NCBI GenBank assembly: GCA_033764435.1
Contig: JANRIX010000048.1
Coordinates: forward strand, 72,598 to 136,597
DNA length: 64,000 nucleotides
Direction of reading: 5' to 3'
Source: JAEUMY01 sp033764435
GTDB taxonomy: Bacteria; Pseudomonadota; Gammaproteobacteria; Burkholderiales; Usitatibacteraceae
Below, in pieces: positions 51,768 to 64,000 of this stretch. Every line of letters starts with the position of its first letter. Positions within the stretch are counted from its first letter, which is position 1. The notes beneath the pieces were generated by a model. The model was given only the letters and a program-made list of their open reading frames with translations, had not been told where the DNA came from and made no database searches. The position numbers and the translations under genes are program-made.

Positions 51768-52442
51768 TCAGGGCATCACCACGATCACCACGGACACGGG
51801 CACGACCATCATGGTCACGGTGGCGACGGCTGCGCGCCGCTGCCGCCTTCGTCCAATCCGAAGTACCGCCAGGTGCTGTGGATCGCGCTCATCGTCAACT
51901 TCGCCATGTTCGCAGTGGAGATCGGCGCGGGGCTTTCAGCCGCATCGGTCTCGCTACTGGCGGATGCCATCGACTTTCTGGGCGACGGGGCCAACTACGC
52001 GGTGTCGCTGATGGTGCTCAACATGGCGCTGGCCTGGCGTGCCCGCGCTGCGCTGCTTAAGGCAGCGTCCATGGCCGCGTTCGGCGCATTCGTGCTGGGC
52101 AAGGCGGCATGGCATCTCTGGGCTGGCGTGATGCCGGAGCCCATCACCATGGGTGTCATCGGCCTGCTGGCGCTGGCCGCCAATCTCGGCGTGGCATGGA
52201 TGCTCTACGCCTGGCGCGACGGCGACGCCAACATGCGCTCGGTCTGGCTCTGCACGAGGAACGACGCCATCGGCAACGTGACGGTGATGGTCGCCGCGCT
52301 CGGTGTATTCGGCACAGGCAGCGCGCTGCCCGATCTTGTCGTGGCCATCCTCATGGGTGCGCTGGCACTCACCGGCGCGTTCGCTGTGATGCGGCAGGCA
52401 CGCGCAGAACTTGCTTCGCAATCTTCGGTCAGTGCGGTATAG
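51768..52442 (+). CDS. His-rich CDF-type cation transporter
   Basis: The protein has 224 residues from the ATG at 51768 with GGGAGAGA upstream. The N-terminus is a His-rich metal-binding stretch (MSGHHHDHHGHGHDHHGHGG). Five or six helices carry LLADAIDFLGDGANYAVS, a CDF-family metal-site segment. The cytoplasmic C-terminal domain of long CDF proteins is absent, as in a known short subgroup. It should export Zn, Cd or Co to the periplasm, and lies right behind the MerR-type promoter. Confidence 0.85.
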   Translation, partial: SGHHHDHHGHGHDHHGHGGDGCAPLPPSSNPKYRQVLWIALIVNFAMFAVEIGAGLSAASVSLLADAIDFLGDGANYAVSLMVLNMALAWRARAALLKAASMAAFGAFVLGKAAWHLWAGVMPEPITMGVIGLLALAANLGVAWMLYAWRDGDANMRSVWLCTRNDAIGNVTVMVAALGVFGTGSALPDLVVAILMGALALTGAFAVMRQARAELASQSSVSAV

Positions 52443-52452
52443 TCCTATCGAC

Positions 52453-52791
52453 ATGACCCGCATCTTCTCAATCCTTCTGTTGATCCTGATGTCGCTGCAG
52501 TTGATGCAGTCGGCACTGGCATTCAATGGTGGCGGCAGCGCGGGCGCCACGACACACTTCGCGCAGCACGATCATCACCATGCGGACGACCACGCCTCGA
52601 ACGATGGTGGCCAGCATGATGCCGACTCGCATTGCCATCACGGTCATCTGGCAACGGCGATGTGCCCTAGCGACAGTCCGGCTCTGGGACTTGCCGAACT
52701 GGGCGAGATGCCGTTCCCATTGCCAGACCACTTTGCCCCCCAGCACGAGCCGGAGCCCTCCGACCGGCCGCCCATCGTCTCCGCTGCCTGA
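52453..52791 (+). CDS. Small His-rich periplasmic protein (CzcI-like position)
   Basis: The product has 112 residues with a signal peptide (~1-23). Two His clusters follow (QHDHHHADDHA and DSHCHHGH). It lies 10 bases after the CDF gene and ahead of czcC, where czcI-like accessory genes occur. Metal binding is inferred from composition. The homology to CzcI is not certain. Confidence 0.65.
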   Translation: MTRIFSILLLILMSLQLMQSALAFNGGGSAGATTHFAQHDHHHADDHASNDGGQHDADSHCHHGHLATAMCPSDSPALGLAELGEMPFPLPDHFAPQHEPEPSDRPPIVSAA

Positions 52792-52896
52792 ACCGGCGCG
52801 CGGGACGCTTCCTATTCAGTCCTGATTTCTTCGTGTTCGCGTTGATGCGCGGACCCGAATGCGCCGGATTCCCCGTTTCAACAATCGGAGGATTCG

Positions 52897-54090
52897 ATGC
52901 AACGATGGATGCTGGCTGTCGGCCTATGGGCCGCAGCCTGGGGCGCGCATGCGTCCCCAACACTGAAACAAGCGATTGAAAGTGCCTGGGCGCGCCAGCC
53001 TGCGGCGCTGGCGGATGCTGCGCGGCGTGGGCAGTTTTCCGCGAGCCGTGATGCAGCGGGCAGCTGGATAGCGGGCTCGCCGAGTCTCGTGCTGTCGCAA
53101 CGCACCGACCGCTTCAATCGCGATGCGGGTGCGCGCGAACTCGAGGCGGAGCTGGAGGTCGCGCTGGCGCTGCCCGGCGTTCGTCAGGCCCGCCTGGCGG
53201 TTGCGGACTCGGCTCTTTCTCAGTACGAAGCCACTGCACTGACAGAAAAGCTTCGCATCGCCGGTGAAGTGCGCGATGCGTGGTGGGATGCCCGGCTGGC
53301 CGCGAACGAACTGACGCTGTCCCAACGCAAAGCCGCTGATGCAGGTCAGCTGGCTGCCGATATCGAGCGGCGCTACAAGGCGGGCGATGTGGCGCGCACC
53401 GATCTCAATCAGGCGCAGGGTGCGGCAAGGCAGGCTGAAGCCGCCGCAGCAGAAGCAGAAGGCAAGGCGTTTCGCGCATTGCGCATATTCGCAAGCATCA
53501 CCGGCCTGAAAGAACTGCCGGAAGCTGCGGAATCGCAAGGCACGCTCCCCGCCAGCATCGATGCACTGGTCCCGCTGGTCGCGAATCAGCGCGATATCGA
53601 CACCGCCCGCGCCCGACTGAGCGAAGCCGGTGCCGACCGGCGCGACCCGCCCAGCTTGGCATTGGGTACGACGAGAGCGCGCTCGGCCTTTGGCGAGGCA
53701 TCGGAAGGCAGCATCATCCTGAAGCTCACGATTCCGTTTGCCAATCAGTCGCGCAACCGCCCGAAGCTGGCTGCCGCCAACGCGGACTTGATCGAGGCGG
53801 AGGCACGCATGCAGTTGGCCCGAGCCAAAGTTGAAGCCGATATCGCCGCGAGCGCGGAAGAGCTGCGCCAGACTACGCGCCAGATCACGCTGGCCGACGC
53901 GCGCGCCACGCTGGCCCGTGATACCCATGACTTGATGAGCAAGGCTTACCGGCTGGGCGAAATCGATCTCGCCACACGGCTCCGCGCGGAGTCGGACCGC
54001 TTCGACGCCGAGCTCTCACTCTCACGCGTGCGCCTGGAACAAGGCCGCGCCATCTCCCGATTCAATCAGGCAACAGGACTTCTGCCATGA
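52897..54090 (+). CDS. czcC: CzcC-like outer-membrane efflux protein
   Basis: The protein has 397 residues with a signal peptide (~1-19, ending AHA). Repeated TolC-like helical segments follow (LKQAIESAWARQPAALADAARRGQF, ERRYKAGDVARTDLNQAQ, YRLGEIDLATRLRAE). It is the channel of an RND heavy-metal pump. A CGGAGG ribosome site is present, and the stop overlaps the next gene by four bases. One near-copy of the palindrome (GCGCATATTCGC) encodes RIFA. Confidence 0.9.
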   Translation: MQRWMLAVGLWAAAWGAHASPTLKQAIESAWARQPAALADAARRGQFSASRDAAGSWIAGSPSLVLSQRTDRFNRDAGARELEAELEVALALPGVRQARLAVADSALSQYEATALTEKLRIAGEVRDAWWDARLAANELTLSQRKAADAGQLAADIERRYKAGDVARTDLNQAQGAARQAEAAAAEAEGKAFRALRIFASITGLKELPEAAESQGTLPASIDALVPLVANQRDIDTARARLSEAGADRRDPPSLALGTTRARSAFGEASEGSIILKLTIPFANQSRNRPKLAAANADLIEAEARMQLARAKVEADIAASAEELRQTTRQITLADARATLARDTHDLMSKAYRLGEIDLATRLRAESDRFDAELSLSRVRLEQGRAISRFNQATGLLP

Positions 54091-54632
54091 CACGACTATT
54101 GCGAATATTCGCGACATCTTTTTTGCTGGTTGCATTCAATGCGATTGCCGGCCCCGGCCACGACCATGGCGACGAAGGGGCCAAAGCACCAACCGGCAAC
54201 GTCTCGCCGCGCTTCGAGGCGCACTCAGATCTCTTTGAGGTTGTCGGCATTCTCGACGGGAAAGAGTTGGCGATCTTTATCGACCGCTTCGCCGACAACG
54301 CACCCGTGCATAAGGCAAAGGTGGAGCTGGAATCAGGGTCCGTTCGCGAAATCGGCCAGTTCCATGCCGATCACGGCGACTACAGCTTCGCCGCCACCGC
54401 ATTCCAGAAACCTGGCAGCTATCCAATCACGTTGACCATCACAGTCGGTGACGAGGTGGACATTCTGGCCGCCAATCTGGTGGTGCCTGACGCGCATGCG
54501 GCTGATACCCACGCCACCGAAGCACCGAAGTGGATGTGGTGGGCAGGTGGCGGGGCCTTGCTGGTCGTCATCGCGTTCATCGCCTTCCTGCGTCGCCAAA
54601 GGAGCATTCAATATGCGCAAGTTCATTCTTAG
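54087..54632 (+). CDS. Membrane-anchored CzcB-associated protein
   Basis: The product has 181 residues. A signal peptide ends near IAGPGHDHGDEG, a short His/Asp motif shared with the following CzcB. A ~120-residue beta-rich domain follows, and a C-terminal helix (~155-172) precedes a basic tail. It lies between czcC and czcB with overlaps on both sides. It is probably an accessory metal-binding domain of the pump. I cannot name the family. Confidence 0.65.
   Translation: MTRLLRIFATSFLLVAFNAIAGPGHDHGDEGAKAPTGNVSPRFEAHSDLFEVVGILDGKELAIFIDRFADNAPVHKAKVELESGSVREIGQFHADHGDYSFAATAFQKPGSYPITLTITVGDEVDILAANLVVPDAHAADTHATEAPKWMWWAGGGALLVVIAFIAFLRRQRSIQYAQVHS
54101..54112. repeat. GCGAATATTCGC palindrome, site 16 (in CzcB-associated gene)
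   Basis: Encodes RIFA in the signal peptide. Confidence 0.9.
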
Positions 54633-55697
54633 CGGCCTGTGTACCGCCGCATTCTTTTCCTCTTACGCGTTGGCGGGTCCCGGCCATGACCACGGCGATG
54701 AGGCACCGGCCAGCGTCGGCGGCAATTCGCCCAAACGCCAGCCCGACGGCAGCGTGTTCCTGCCGAAGCCGGCGCAGCGCCAACTGGAGGTGCGCACGAG
54801 GATCGTGAAGGCCGACGACTTGCCACAAGTAGTCGAGCTGACCGGCCGCGTGGTGGCTGACCCCAACGCCGGTGGCAAGGTGCAACCGACTACTGCGGGA
54901 CGCATCGAGGCGGGGCCTAAGGGTCTGCCTACGCTGGGTCAGCGCGTAACGCGCGGCGAAGTGCTGGCATATGTGCGCGCGGCGGAATCCGCGACACCGG
55001 AGCTGACCGTCAATCTGGAGCAGGCCAAACGCAAGCTGGCCCGTCTGGAACAACTGGAAGGTGCTGTGCCGCAGCGCGACATCGAGACCGCACGCATTGA
55101 AGTGCAAAGCCTGACCCAGCGGCTGTCACCCGGCGGCGGCAAATTCGTTTCGCGTGAAGCGTTGTTCGCACCGGTGTCCGGCGTGATTGCCGCAGCGCTA
55201 GTGGTGGCAGGCCAAGTGGTCGAGCCGCGCGAGGTGTTGTTCGAGGTGCTGGACCCGGCTCGTTTGCAGATTGAGGCTCTGGCATTTGACGCAGCCATCA
55301 TCACCAACATCGCAGCGGCTTCCGCCAATCCCGGCAACGGCTCGCGCGTCGAGTTGCAATTTGTCGGTGCAGGCACGGTGCTGCGCGACGGCGCGCTGCC
55401 GATGTTGTTTCGCATCAGTCCAAACGGCAAACCGGTGGGTCTGGCAGTCGGCCAGCCGGTGAAGGTACTGGCTCAAACGACAAGCAAATCCAAGGGTCAT
55501 GCTGTCCCAGCCTCGGCCATCGTCAAGAACCCGAGCAATCAGGACATCGTGTGGACCCACGCCAGCGCGGAACGCTTTGAATCCCGCACGGTGCGCTGGA
55601 CTGCACTGGATGGCGCGAATGTGGCTGTGCTGGATGGCCTCAAGGATGGTGTGCGCGTGGTGACGCAAGGTGCCGCGCTCATCAATCAGGTGCGCTG

Positions 55698-55698
<1 letters not shown>
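54613..55698 (+). CDS. czcB: CzcB-like periplasmic adaptor (RND membrane fusion protein)
   Basis: The protein has 361 residues from the ATG at 54613, which has AAAGGAG upstream; it overlaps the previous gene by 20 bases. A signal peptide is followed by GPGHDHGDEAP and a lipoyl/hairpin/barrel layout (GRVVADPNAGGKVQPTTAGRIE, LVVAGQVVEPREVLFEVLDP). It links CzcA to CzcC and may hand over metal. Its stop overlaps the czcA start by one base. Confidence 0.9.
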
Positions 55699-58817
<3,119 letters not shown>

Positions 58818-58886
58818 TGCCCCTATCGCTTTACCTGTTGATGCTGTTCCGCCATTTAAAACGTTGATCCAACCAAGGAGACCCGA

Positions 58887-59279
58887 ATGAAATCCATCCA
58901 GAGACTCATCGCCATCACGCTGTCCGCGTTCCCCATGCTGGCTTTCGCAGGCGCCGGCGACTCGCATGGTGATGAACACAAGCCCAAGTACGGCGGCGTG
59001 GTGGTTGAAGTAAAGGAAGTGCAGTACGAACTGGTGGCCAAGGCCGATTCCCTCGCCATCTTCATCGAGGATCACGGCAAGAAAGTCGGTACCAAAGGCG
59101 CTTCAGCCAAAGTGACGCTCTTGTCGGGCAAGGACAGGACCGAAGCCACGCTGGTAGCAGCCGGGGACAACAAGCTGGAGGCCAATGGCAGCTTCAATGT
59201 CGGCAAGGGCACCAAGGTGGTGGCAGTGGTGACGCTGGCCGGCAAGCCCGCCACGAGCGTCCGGTTCACGCTGAAGTAA
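58887..59279 (+). CDS. Small periplasmic metal-pump companion
   Basis: The product has 130 residues with a signal peptide (~1-22). GDSHGDEHKPKYGGVVVEVKEVQYELV leads into a beta-rich domain similar in pattern to that of the protein encoded between czcC and czcB, so the two may be paralogues. It follows czcA by 69 bases with AAGGAG before the ATG. A periplasmic metal-binding role is inferred. Confidence 0.65.
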   Translation: MKSIQRLIAITLSAFPMLAFAGAGDSHGDEHKPKYGGVVVEVKEVQYELVAKADSLAIFIEDHGKKVGTKGASAKVTLLSGKDRTEATLVAAGDNKLEANGSFNVGKGTKVVAVVTLAGKPATSVRFTLK

Positions 59280-59299
59280 GCCGGGCTTCATTACTGTAG

Positions 59300-60370
59300 A
59301 TGTCGAATGTCACGACCATGACGCTGCCAGCGATAAAGGGGGGAGTACTGGCGTTGGCAGCCGCTGTGTTGTTCGGTCTCAGCACACCCCTGGTGCAAGC
59401 TTTCGGCGTTGGTCTGGCACCATTTTTCACCGCCGCCTTGCTTTATGCCGGCGCAGCATTCATCGGTGCCCTGGTTCGCCAACCCGTTCGGGCCGAGGCC
59501 GCGCTCACACGAGCTGATCTGCCGCGCCTCGGACTCATCGCTGCGTTCGGCGCGGTATTGGGCCCGGTGGCGTTGGCGTGGGGTTTGCAGAACACCAGCG
59601 GAACGAGTGCCTCACTGATGCTCACGCTGGAGGCGCTGTTCACGGCAGCGTTGGCCCGTGCGCTGTACCGCGAGACGATGGACAAGCGGGTATGGACGGC
59701 GATGCTGCTTGTCCTCGCGGGCGGCATCGCGCTCATCGCTGATCGCGGGCTCGCCGGCGGAACGCAATTCGTTGGCCTCCTGGCGGTGTTGGCGGCCACC
59801 GCGGCGTGGGGCGTGGACAACACGCTCTCCCGTGCATTGGCGGAGCGTGATCCGGGGCAGGTCGTTCTAGCCAAGTCCGCACTAGGTGTGACAGGCACGC
59901 TGCTGTTGGCGTTTCTCTTCGGCGAAACCCTGCCTGCGTGGACGCAAGCCTGTGCGCTGATAGTCATCGGCGCCACAGGCTATGGACTCAGTCTTCGCTT
60001 CTATCTGCTTGCACAGCGGGCCTTCGGTGCTGCGCGTACCGGGTCGGTGTTCGCCTTCGCGCCCTTCATCGGGGCGGTCGCTGCGCTTGCCCTGGGGGAT
60101 CGCACGTTCAGTCTGTGGATGAGCGCGGGCGCGCTGCTCATGCTGGCAGGCGTCGTCCTGCATCTGGCCGAGACGCATGAGCACGAGCACTCCCACGAGG
60201 CCATGGCGCATGAGCATGCCCATACCCACGATGACGGTCATCACGACCATGCGCACGACCCCATGCCGGTGGGGTCACACAACCATTGGCATGAGCACGC
60301 GCCAACCACCCACCGTCACGCGCACACCCCGGACTTACATCATCAACACGATCACAAGGAAGAATCATGA
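59300..60370 (+). CDS. EamA/DMT-family transporter with His-rich tail
   Basis: The protein has 356 residues and ten helices in two EamA repeats (for example SLMLTLEALFTAALARALYRETMDKRVW). A ~60-residue cytoplasmic tail carries many His residues (EHEHSHEAMAHEHAHTHD). The tail suggests regulation by or transport of a metal ion, as the location after czcCBA also suggests. An internal ATG at 59321 is an alternative start. Confidence 0.8.
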   Translation: MSNVTTMTLPAIKGGVLALAAAVLFGLSTPLVQAFGVGLAPFFTAALLYAGAAFIGALVRQPVRAEAALTRADLPRLGLIAAFGAVLGPVALAWGLQNTSGTSASLMLTLEALFTAALARALYRETMDKRVWTAMLLVLAGGIALIADRGLAGGTQFVGLLAVLAATAAWGVDNTLSRALAERDPGQVVLAKSALGVTGTLLLAFLFGETLPAWTQACALIVIGATGYGLSLRFYLLAQRAFGAARTGSVFAFAPFIGAVAALALGDRTFSLWMSAGALLMLAGVVLHLAETHEHEHSHEAMAHEHAHTHDDGHHDHAHDPMPVGSHNHWHEHAPTTHRHAHTPDLHHQHDHKEES

Positions 60371-60909
60371 AGCCTGCACTCTTATGTTTGACAGCAGTGA
60401 CCCTATTGTCTGGATGTGCCGCAGTTGCCAATAGGCCAACCGATGAATCGCGGTGGTGTTACCAGCAGGCCAAGCGGAAGCTCTGCACGAGCGGCCCTGT
60501 TCCCTCATTGAAGGCCGATGCCGAGGCGAAAACATTCCAGCCCGCGGCAGAACGTCAACGCGTCTACATCTATCGCGACAATTTCTGGGATGCGGACGGT
60601 ATCGCTATCGTTTCAATTGGAGACACCGAGTTCCGGTTGCTTCCACATTCCTTTGTTCTAGCCGACCTCCCCAAGGGTGCATATGCCCTGCGTGTGCGCT
60701 CCTCGAGCCAACAATCGGCAAGGGTCGTTGATGTCGCTCCGGGTGATCTCGGCTTTGTGGAGGTTCACCAAACCTGGCATCCGTTAGATATCGAGTTCAG
60801 CGCCCGGAATGTAGAGCCGAAAACGGCCGTGCAACGCGTATCCCGCTCCCGCCTGATCGGCATGGCCAAGACGGGTGCCAGTAGTCAGACGCCGGCAGCC
60901 CCAAGGTAA
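60367..60909 (+). CDS. DUF2846-like lipoprotein
   Basis: The product has 180 residues. The signal peptide has a lipobox LLSGC (Cys17). A domain with RVYIYRDNFWDADGIAIVSIGD and LPKGAYALRVRSS resembles DUF2846 lipoproteins. Its start overlaps the transporter stop by four bases. The function is unknown. Confidence 0.75.
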   Translation: MKPALLCLTAVTLLSGCAAVANRPTDESRWCYQQAKRKLCTSGPVPSLKADAEAKTFQPAAERQRVYIYRDNFWDADGIAIVSIGDTEFRLLPHSFVLADLPKGAYALRVRSSSQQSARVVDVAPGDLGFVEVHQTWHPLDIEFSARNVEPKTAVQRVSRSRLIGMAKTGASSQTPAAPR

Positions 60910-61030
60910 CCCCGGGCCCGCCATGCCGCGGGTTTCAGATTACTAGGACGCGGTCTCTCCGCTTACCAGCAGTCATCCTCCAAGGAACATTTCAGGGAGA
61001 CTTTGCGAGTGCCGTCTGACTCAATCACCA

Positions 61031-62714
61031 GAGTGTTGATTCACGCTGAATTCTGGGCCACAGGGGGTGCGGACAAAATCTTGGACTACTTAATGGGGGT
61101 AGTCCATGTATTCGTACGAGGATCGTATTCGGGCGGTAAGGCTTTATCTGAAGCTGGGCAAGCGCATTCGCGCGACTATTCGTCAGCTGGGTTATCCAAC
61201 AAAGGGGGCTCTGACGACCTGGTGCCGGGAATATCGTGAGCGAGGAGACCTGCATTTCGGCTTTGCGCCGCGCCGGCCGAAGTATTCGGACGAGCAGAAA
61301 CGGGTAGCGGTCGAGCATTACCTGAACCATGGCCGCTGTGTTTCCGTCACGCTCAGGGCATTGAGTTATCCCGCGCGAGCCATGATGACGGCCTGGATTC
61401 GTGAGCTGTTTCCGGGTGCCAGGAAATACGCCGTCGGGAAAGCCGGTCGGCCGCCGCACTCTTCGGAGGCCAAGCAATCCGCCGTCTTCGAACTGTGTAG
61501 TCGGGAAGAAAGTGCGGTGGCAATCGCCCACAAGCTGGACGTTGACAGGGTGACGCTGTACAACTGGAAGAACCAGTTACTTGGGCGCGATGCCCCTGCA
61601 TCCATGAAACGTCAAAAGGAACCTCCGGAAGAAACGGACAAGGCGGCGCTGGAACAGCAAGTCGACACGCTTCGACGCGAGATTCGGCGATTGCAGCTTG
61701 AGCACGACCTGCTGAAGAAGGCGAATGAACTCATAAAAAAAGACCTGGGCGTCGACCTGCGACTTCTGACCAATCGGGAGAAGACGACGCTGGTTGACGC
61801 CCTGAGAGAAGCCTATCCGTTGCCTGAGCTTCTTGAGGCGCTTGGCCTCGCACGGAGCAGCTACTTTTACCACCGGTTGCGACAGCGGGCTGCAGACAAG
61901 TATGCCGGGGTGCGGAGCACGGTAACCGACATCTTCGAAAGCAATCATCGTTGCTACGGCTATCGCCGGATCCAGGCGTCGCTGATGCGGCAGCGCGTGT
62001 TTGTATCGGAGAAGGTCGTGCGACGTCTGATGAAGCAAGAACGTTTGGCGGTGGCCAGGCCCAAGCCACGTCGGTACCGATCCTACATGGGAGAAATAGA
62101 GCCGGCGCCTGAGAACCTGATCAATCGCGATTTCCAGGCCGCAGCACCCAATGAAAAATGGCTGACGGACATCTCTGAGTTTCACATTGCGGCTGGCAAG
62201 GTCTACCTCTCGCCGATGATCGATTGCTTCGACGGCCTGGTCGTGAGCTGGGCGATCGGCACGAATCCGGGCGCCGAGCTCGTCAACAGAATGCTGGACG
62301 CTGCCATCGAGACGGTGGCCGGCAGCGGCGATCAGCCTGTCGTTCCCTCGGATCGTGGAGCGCATTACCGATGGCCAGGATGGCTCACGAGGATCGGGCA
62401 GGCGAACCTGATCCGCTCAATGTCGCGAAAGTCGTGCTCGCCCGACAATGCCGCCTGTGAAGGCTTCTTTGGAAGGCTCAAGACGGAGATGTTCTATCCT
62501 CAGGACTGGCGGTCTACCTCCATCGAACAATTCATTGAGCTGCTCGATGGCTACATCCGCTGGTACAACGAGACGCGAATCAAACGGTCTCTAGGTTATC
62601 GAAGTCCGATTGAGTACCGCGAAAGCCTAGGGTTTGTTGGGTGAATCAGTCCAAGAAAAGCGCCGCACCCCCAACCCCTCTAAATGGCCCAGTTTTGAGA
62701 ATGAATCAACACTC
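61031..62714 (+). mobile_element. IS3-family insertion sequence
   Basis: The element is 1684 bases with ~30-base imperfect terminal inverted repeats: 61031-61060 (GAGTGTTGATTCA...TGGGCCA) and 62685-62714 (TGGCCCA...TGAATCAACACTC), about 25 of 30 positions matching. One long transposase frame fills it. No target-site duplication is seen at the ends, so it probably has moved or deleted flanking DNA. Its right end cuts into a P-type ATPase gene. Confidence 0.85.
61106..62644 (+). CDS. IS3-family transposase (OrfA and OrfB fused in one frame)
   Basis: The protein has 512 residues. Two N-terminal helix-turn-helix units and a coiled region (LEQQVDTLRREIRRLQLEHDLLKKANELIKKDLG) form the OrfA part. 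The DDE integrase part follows, with NEKWLTDISEF, VPSDRGAHYRWPGW and NAACEGFFGRLKTE. Most IS3 elements need a programmed -1 frameshift between OrfA and OrfB; here no frameshift is needed. It looks intact. Confidence 0.9.
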   Translation: MYSYEDRIRAVRLYLKLGKRIRATIRQLGYPTKGALTTWCREYRERGDLHFGFAPRRPKYSDEQKRVAVEHYLNHGRCVSVTLRALSYPARAMMTAWIRELFPGARKYAVGKAGRPPHSSEAKQSAVFELCSREESAVAIAHKLDVDRVTLYNWKNQLLGRDAPASMKRQKEPPEETDKAALEQQVDTLRREIRRLQLEHDLLKKANELIKKDLGVDLRLLTNREKTTLVDALREAYPLPELLEALGLARSSYFYHRLRQRAADKYAGVRSTVTDIFESNHRCYGYRRIQASLMRQRVFVSEKVVRRLMKQERLAVARPKPRRYRSYMGEIEPAPENLINRDFQAAAPNEKWLTDISEFHIAAGKVYLSPMIDCFDGLVVSWAIGTNPGAELVNRMLDAAIETVAGSGDQPVVPSDRGAHYRWPGWLTRIGQANLIRSMSRKSCSPDNAACEGFFGRLKTEMFYPQDWRSTSIEQFIELLDGYIRWYNETRIKRSLGYRSPIEYRESLGFVG

Positions 62715-64000
62715 GGGCTGGCGCCCAAAACCGCACGCCGCATTGCGGACGATGGTACCGAAGCCGACATTCCCCTGTCGCACGTCCACATCGGTGACCA
62801 GCTCAGGGTTCGTCCTGGCGAGAAAGTCCCGACGGATGGGGTCGTGATCGAGGGACGTTCCAGCGTGGATGAGTCGATGATCACAGGCGAGCCCATCCCG
62901 GTCGAGAAAACGCCCGGCGCCAAGGTCGTGGGTGCCACGATCAATGGCAACGGCGCCCTGGTCATGCGCGCCGAGCGGGTTGGCTCGGAAACCATGCTGT
63001 CCCAGATCGTGCAGATGGTGGCGCAGGCGCAGCGCTCGCGTGCCCCCATGCAGCGCATGGCGGATGTCGTGTCCTACTGGTTTGTGCTGGCTGTCTTGGC
63101 GATTGCGGTAACGACGTTGCTGGTGTGGGGATTCGCGGGACCGGAGCCGCGCTGGACCTTTGCGATGTTGAATGCGGTGGCCGTGTTGATCATCGCTTGT
63201 CCCTGCGCGCTAGGTCTAGCCACACCCATGTCCATCATGGTGGCCACCGGCAACGCGGCCACGAGCGGCATCCTGTTTCGCGATGCTGAGGCAATCGAGA
63301 ACCTGCGCCGCATCGATACGCTGATCGTCGACAAGACCGGCACCCTGACCTTGGGCAAACCCGTCTTCCACAGCGTGGTGCCGACCGCAGGGTTTACGGA
63401 AGAGGAGGTATTGCGCATTGGCGCGACATTGGACCAAGGTAGTGAGCATCCTTTGGCAGATGCCATCGTGGCTGAAGCCAAAGTGCGCGGCCTGGCGCTG
63501 GGCAAGGCCCAGGATTTCCAGTCCGATACCGGCATCGGCGTCAAAGGGAAGTGGATGGGCAGGCCGTTGCGTTGGGCAACACCGCATTGATGTCCGATCT
63601 CTCTGTCGAAACCAACGCGTTGACCGAAGCGGCGGAACAGCGGCGCGCGGAAGGCGCGTCGGTCATGTTCCTGGCGGTGGAGGGACAATTGGCGGGACTG
63701 ATTGCCGTCGCCGACCCGATAAAGGAATCGTCCTTTGAAGCCATCGAGCAGCTGCACGCTGCGGGCATTCGAGTGGTCATGGCCACTGGTGATGGCCTCG
63801 CCACCGCGCAGGCCGTCGCAAAGAAGCTTGGCATCGACGAGGTGCATGGCGAGGTGCGGCCGCAAGACAAGGTTGACCTGGTGGCAAAGCTGCAAGCCCA
63901 AGGTAGACGTGTCGCGATGGCCGGGGACGGCATCAACGACGCGCCCGCCTTGGCGCGCGCCGACGTCGGCATTGCCATGGGTACAGGTACCGATGTGGCC
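62715..64000 (+). pseudogene. Copper P1B-type ATPase, decapitated by the IS and frameshifted (continues past window)
   Basis: The visible part starts within the actuator region (GLAPKTARRIADDG...ESMITGEPIPVEK), then CPC ion-site helix IIACPCALGLATP, phosphorylation motif DKTGTLTLG and, later, GDGINDAPALARADVGIAMGTGTD. The N-terminal metal-binding and first membrane segments are missing, replaced by the IS end. Near 63550 the frame breaks: KGK continues as VDGQAVALGNTALM only in another frame, consistent with loss of one G in AAGGTGGAT. The first frame then stops at 63590. The CPC motif places it with Cu exporters. It is probably non-functional, unless the frameshift is a sequencing error. Confidence 0.8.

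Noticed and set aside
61021..62720. Target-site duplication flanking the IS
   Set aside because: Bases outside the two ends (CCA and GGG) do not match as a direct repeat.

Overview
The window comes from a GC-rich purple or aerobic-anoxygenic phototrophic proteobacterium. The acsF-puhCBA-lhaA-bchMLHBNF / ppaA-ppsR-bchG-bch2-bchP gene order and the aerobic cyclase AcsF fit the Beta- or Gammaproteobacteria. The sequence alone does not fix the genus.

Layout. (1) 1-19756: most of a photosynthesis gene cluster. A minus-strand superoperon runs bchF-bchN-bchB-bchH-bchL-bchM-lhaA-puhA-puhB-puhC-acsF (acsF runs off the left edge). It faces a plus-strand set ppaA/aerR, ppsR/crtJ, bchG, bch2 (PucC-like), bchP and a small membrane protein. 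PpsR-type sites (TGT-N12-ACA) overlap the -35 boxes of both the bchF and bchG promoters. (2) 19834-26150: tRNA-Asn, a TPR/HD-GYP protein, then a divergent array of four tiny double-glycine peptides that all end in the same hexapeptide (TGNVIF), converging on a C39-peptidase ABC exporter and its HlyD adaptor. A perfect CRP/Clp-type operator lies between the HD-GYP gene and the peptides. This is the best candidate for an undescribed system. (3) 26206-32741: housekeeping genes (aspartate aminotransferase, DUF429, prfC, tRNA-Leu) and a MarR-controlled cytochrome b561/YceI operon. (4) 32742-38866: an AT-rich, foreign-looking insert carrying a ~1500-residue putative STAND defence NTPase with a Cap4/DUF4297-like nuclease end, plus an unknown protein. 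(5) 39040-50830: a PmrAB/Arn-like envelope-stress region (PepSY protein, MFS and DedA transporters, two-component system, ArnT, DUF347 protein, ArnA-dehydrogenase-like and ArnC-like enzymes, DegP) with PmrA-box-like sites before three promoters. (6) 50909-60909: a metal-resistance region (CadR/PbrR-type MerR regulator, YnfA, His-rich CDF transporter, CzcCBA RND pump with small His-rich companions, DMT transporter, lipoprotein). (7) 61031-64000: an IS3-family element abutting a decapitated and frameshifted copper P-type ATPase.

Across all of this a perfect 12-bp palindrome, GCGAATATTCGC, occurs 17 times, in genes (all three reading frames) and between genes. It is absent from 30.1-46.2 kb, which contains the putative defence insert. 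It behaves like a highly iterated genome-wide palindrome analogous to cyanobacterial HIP1.
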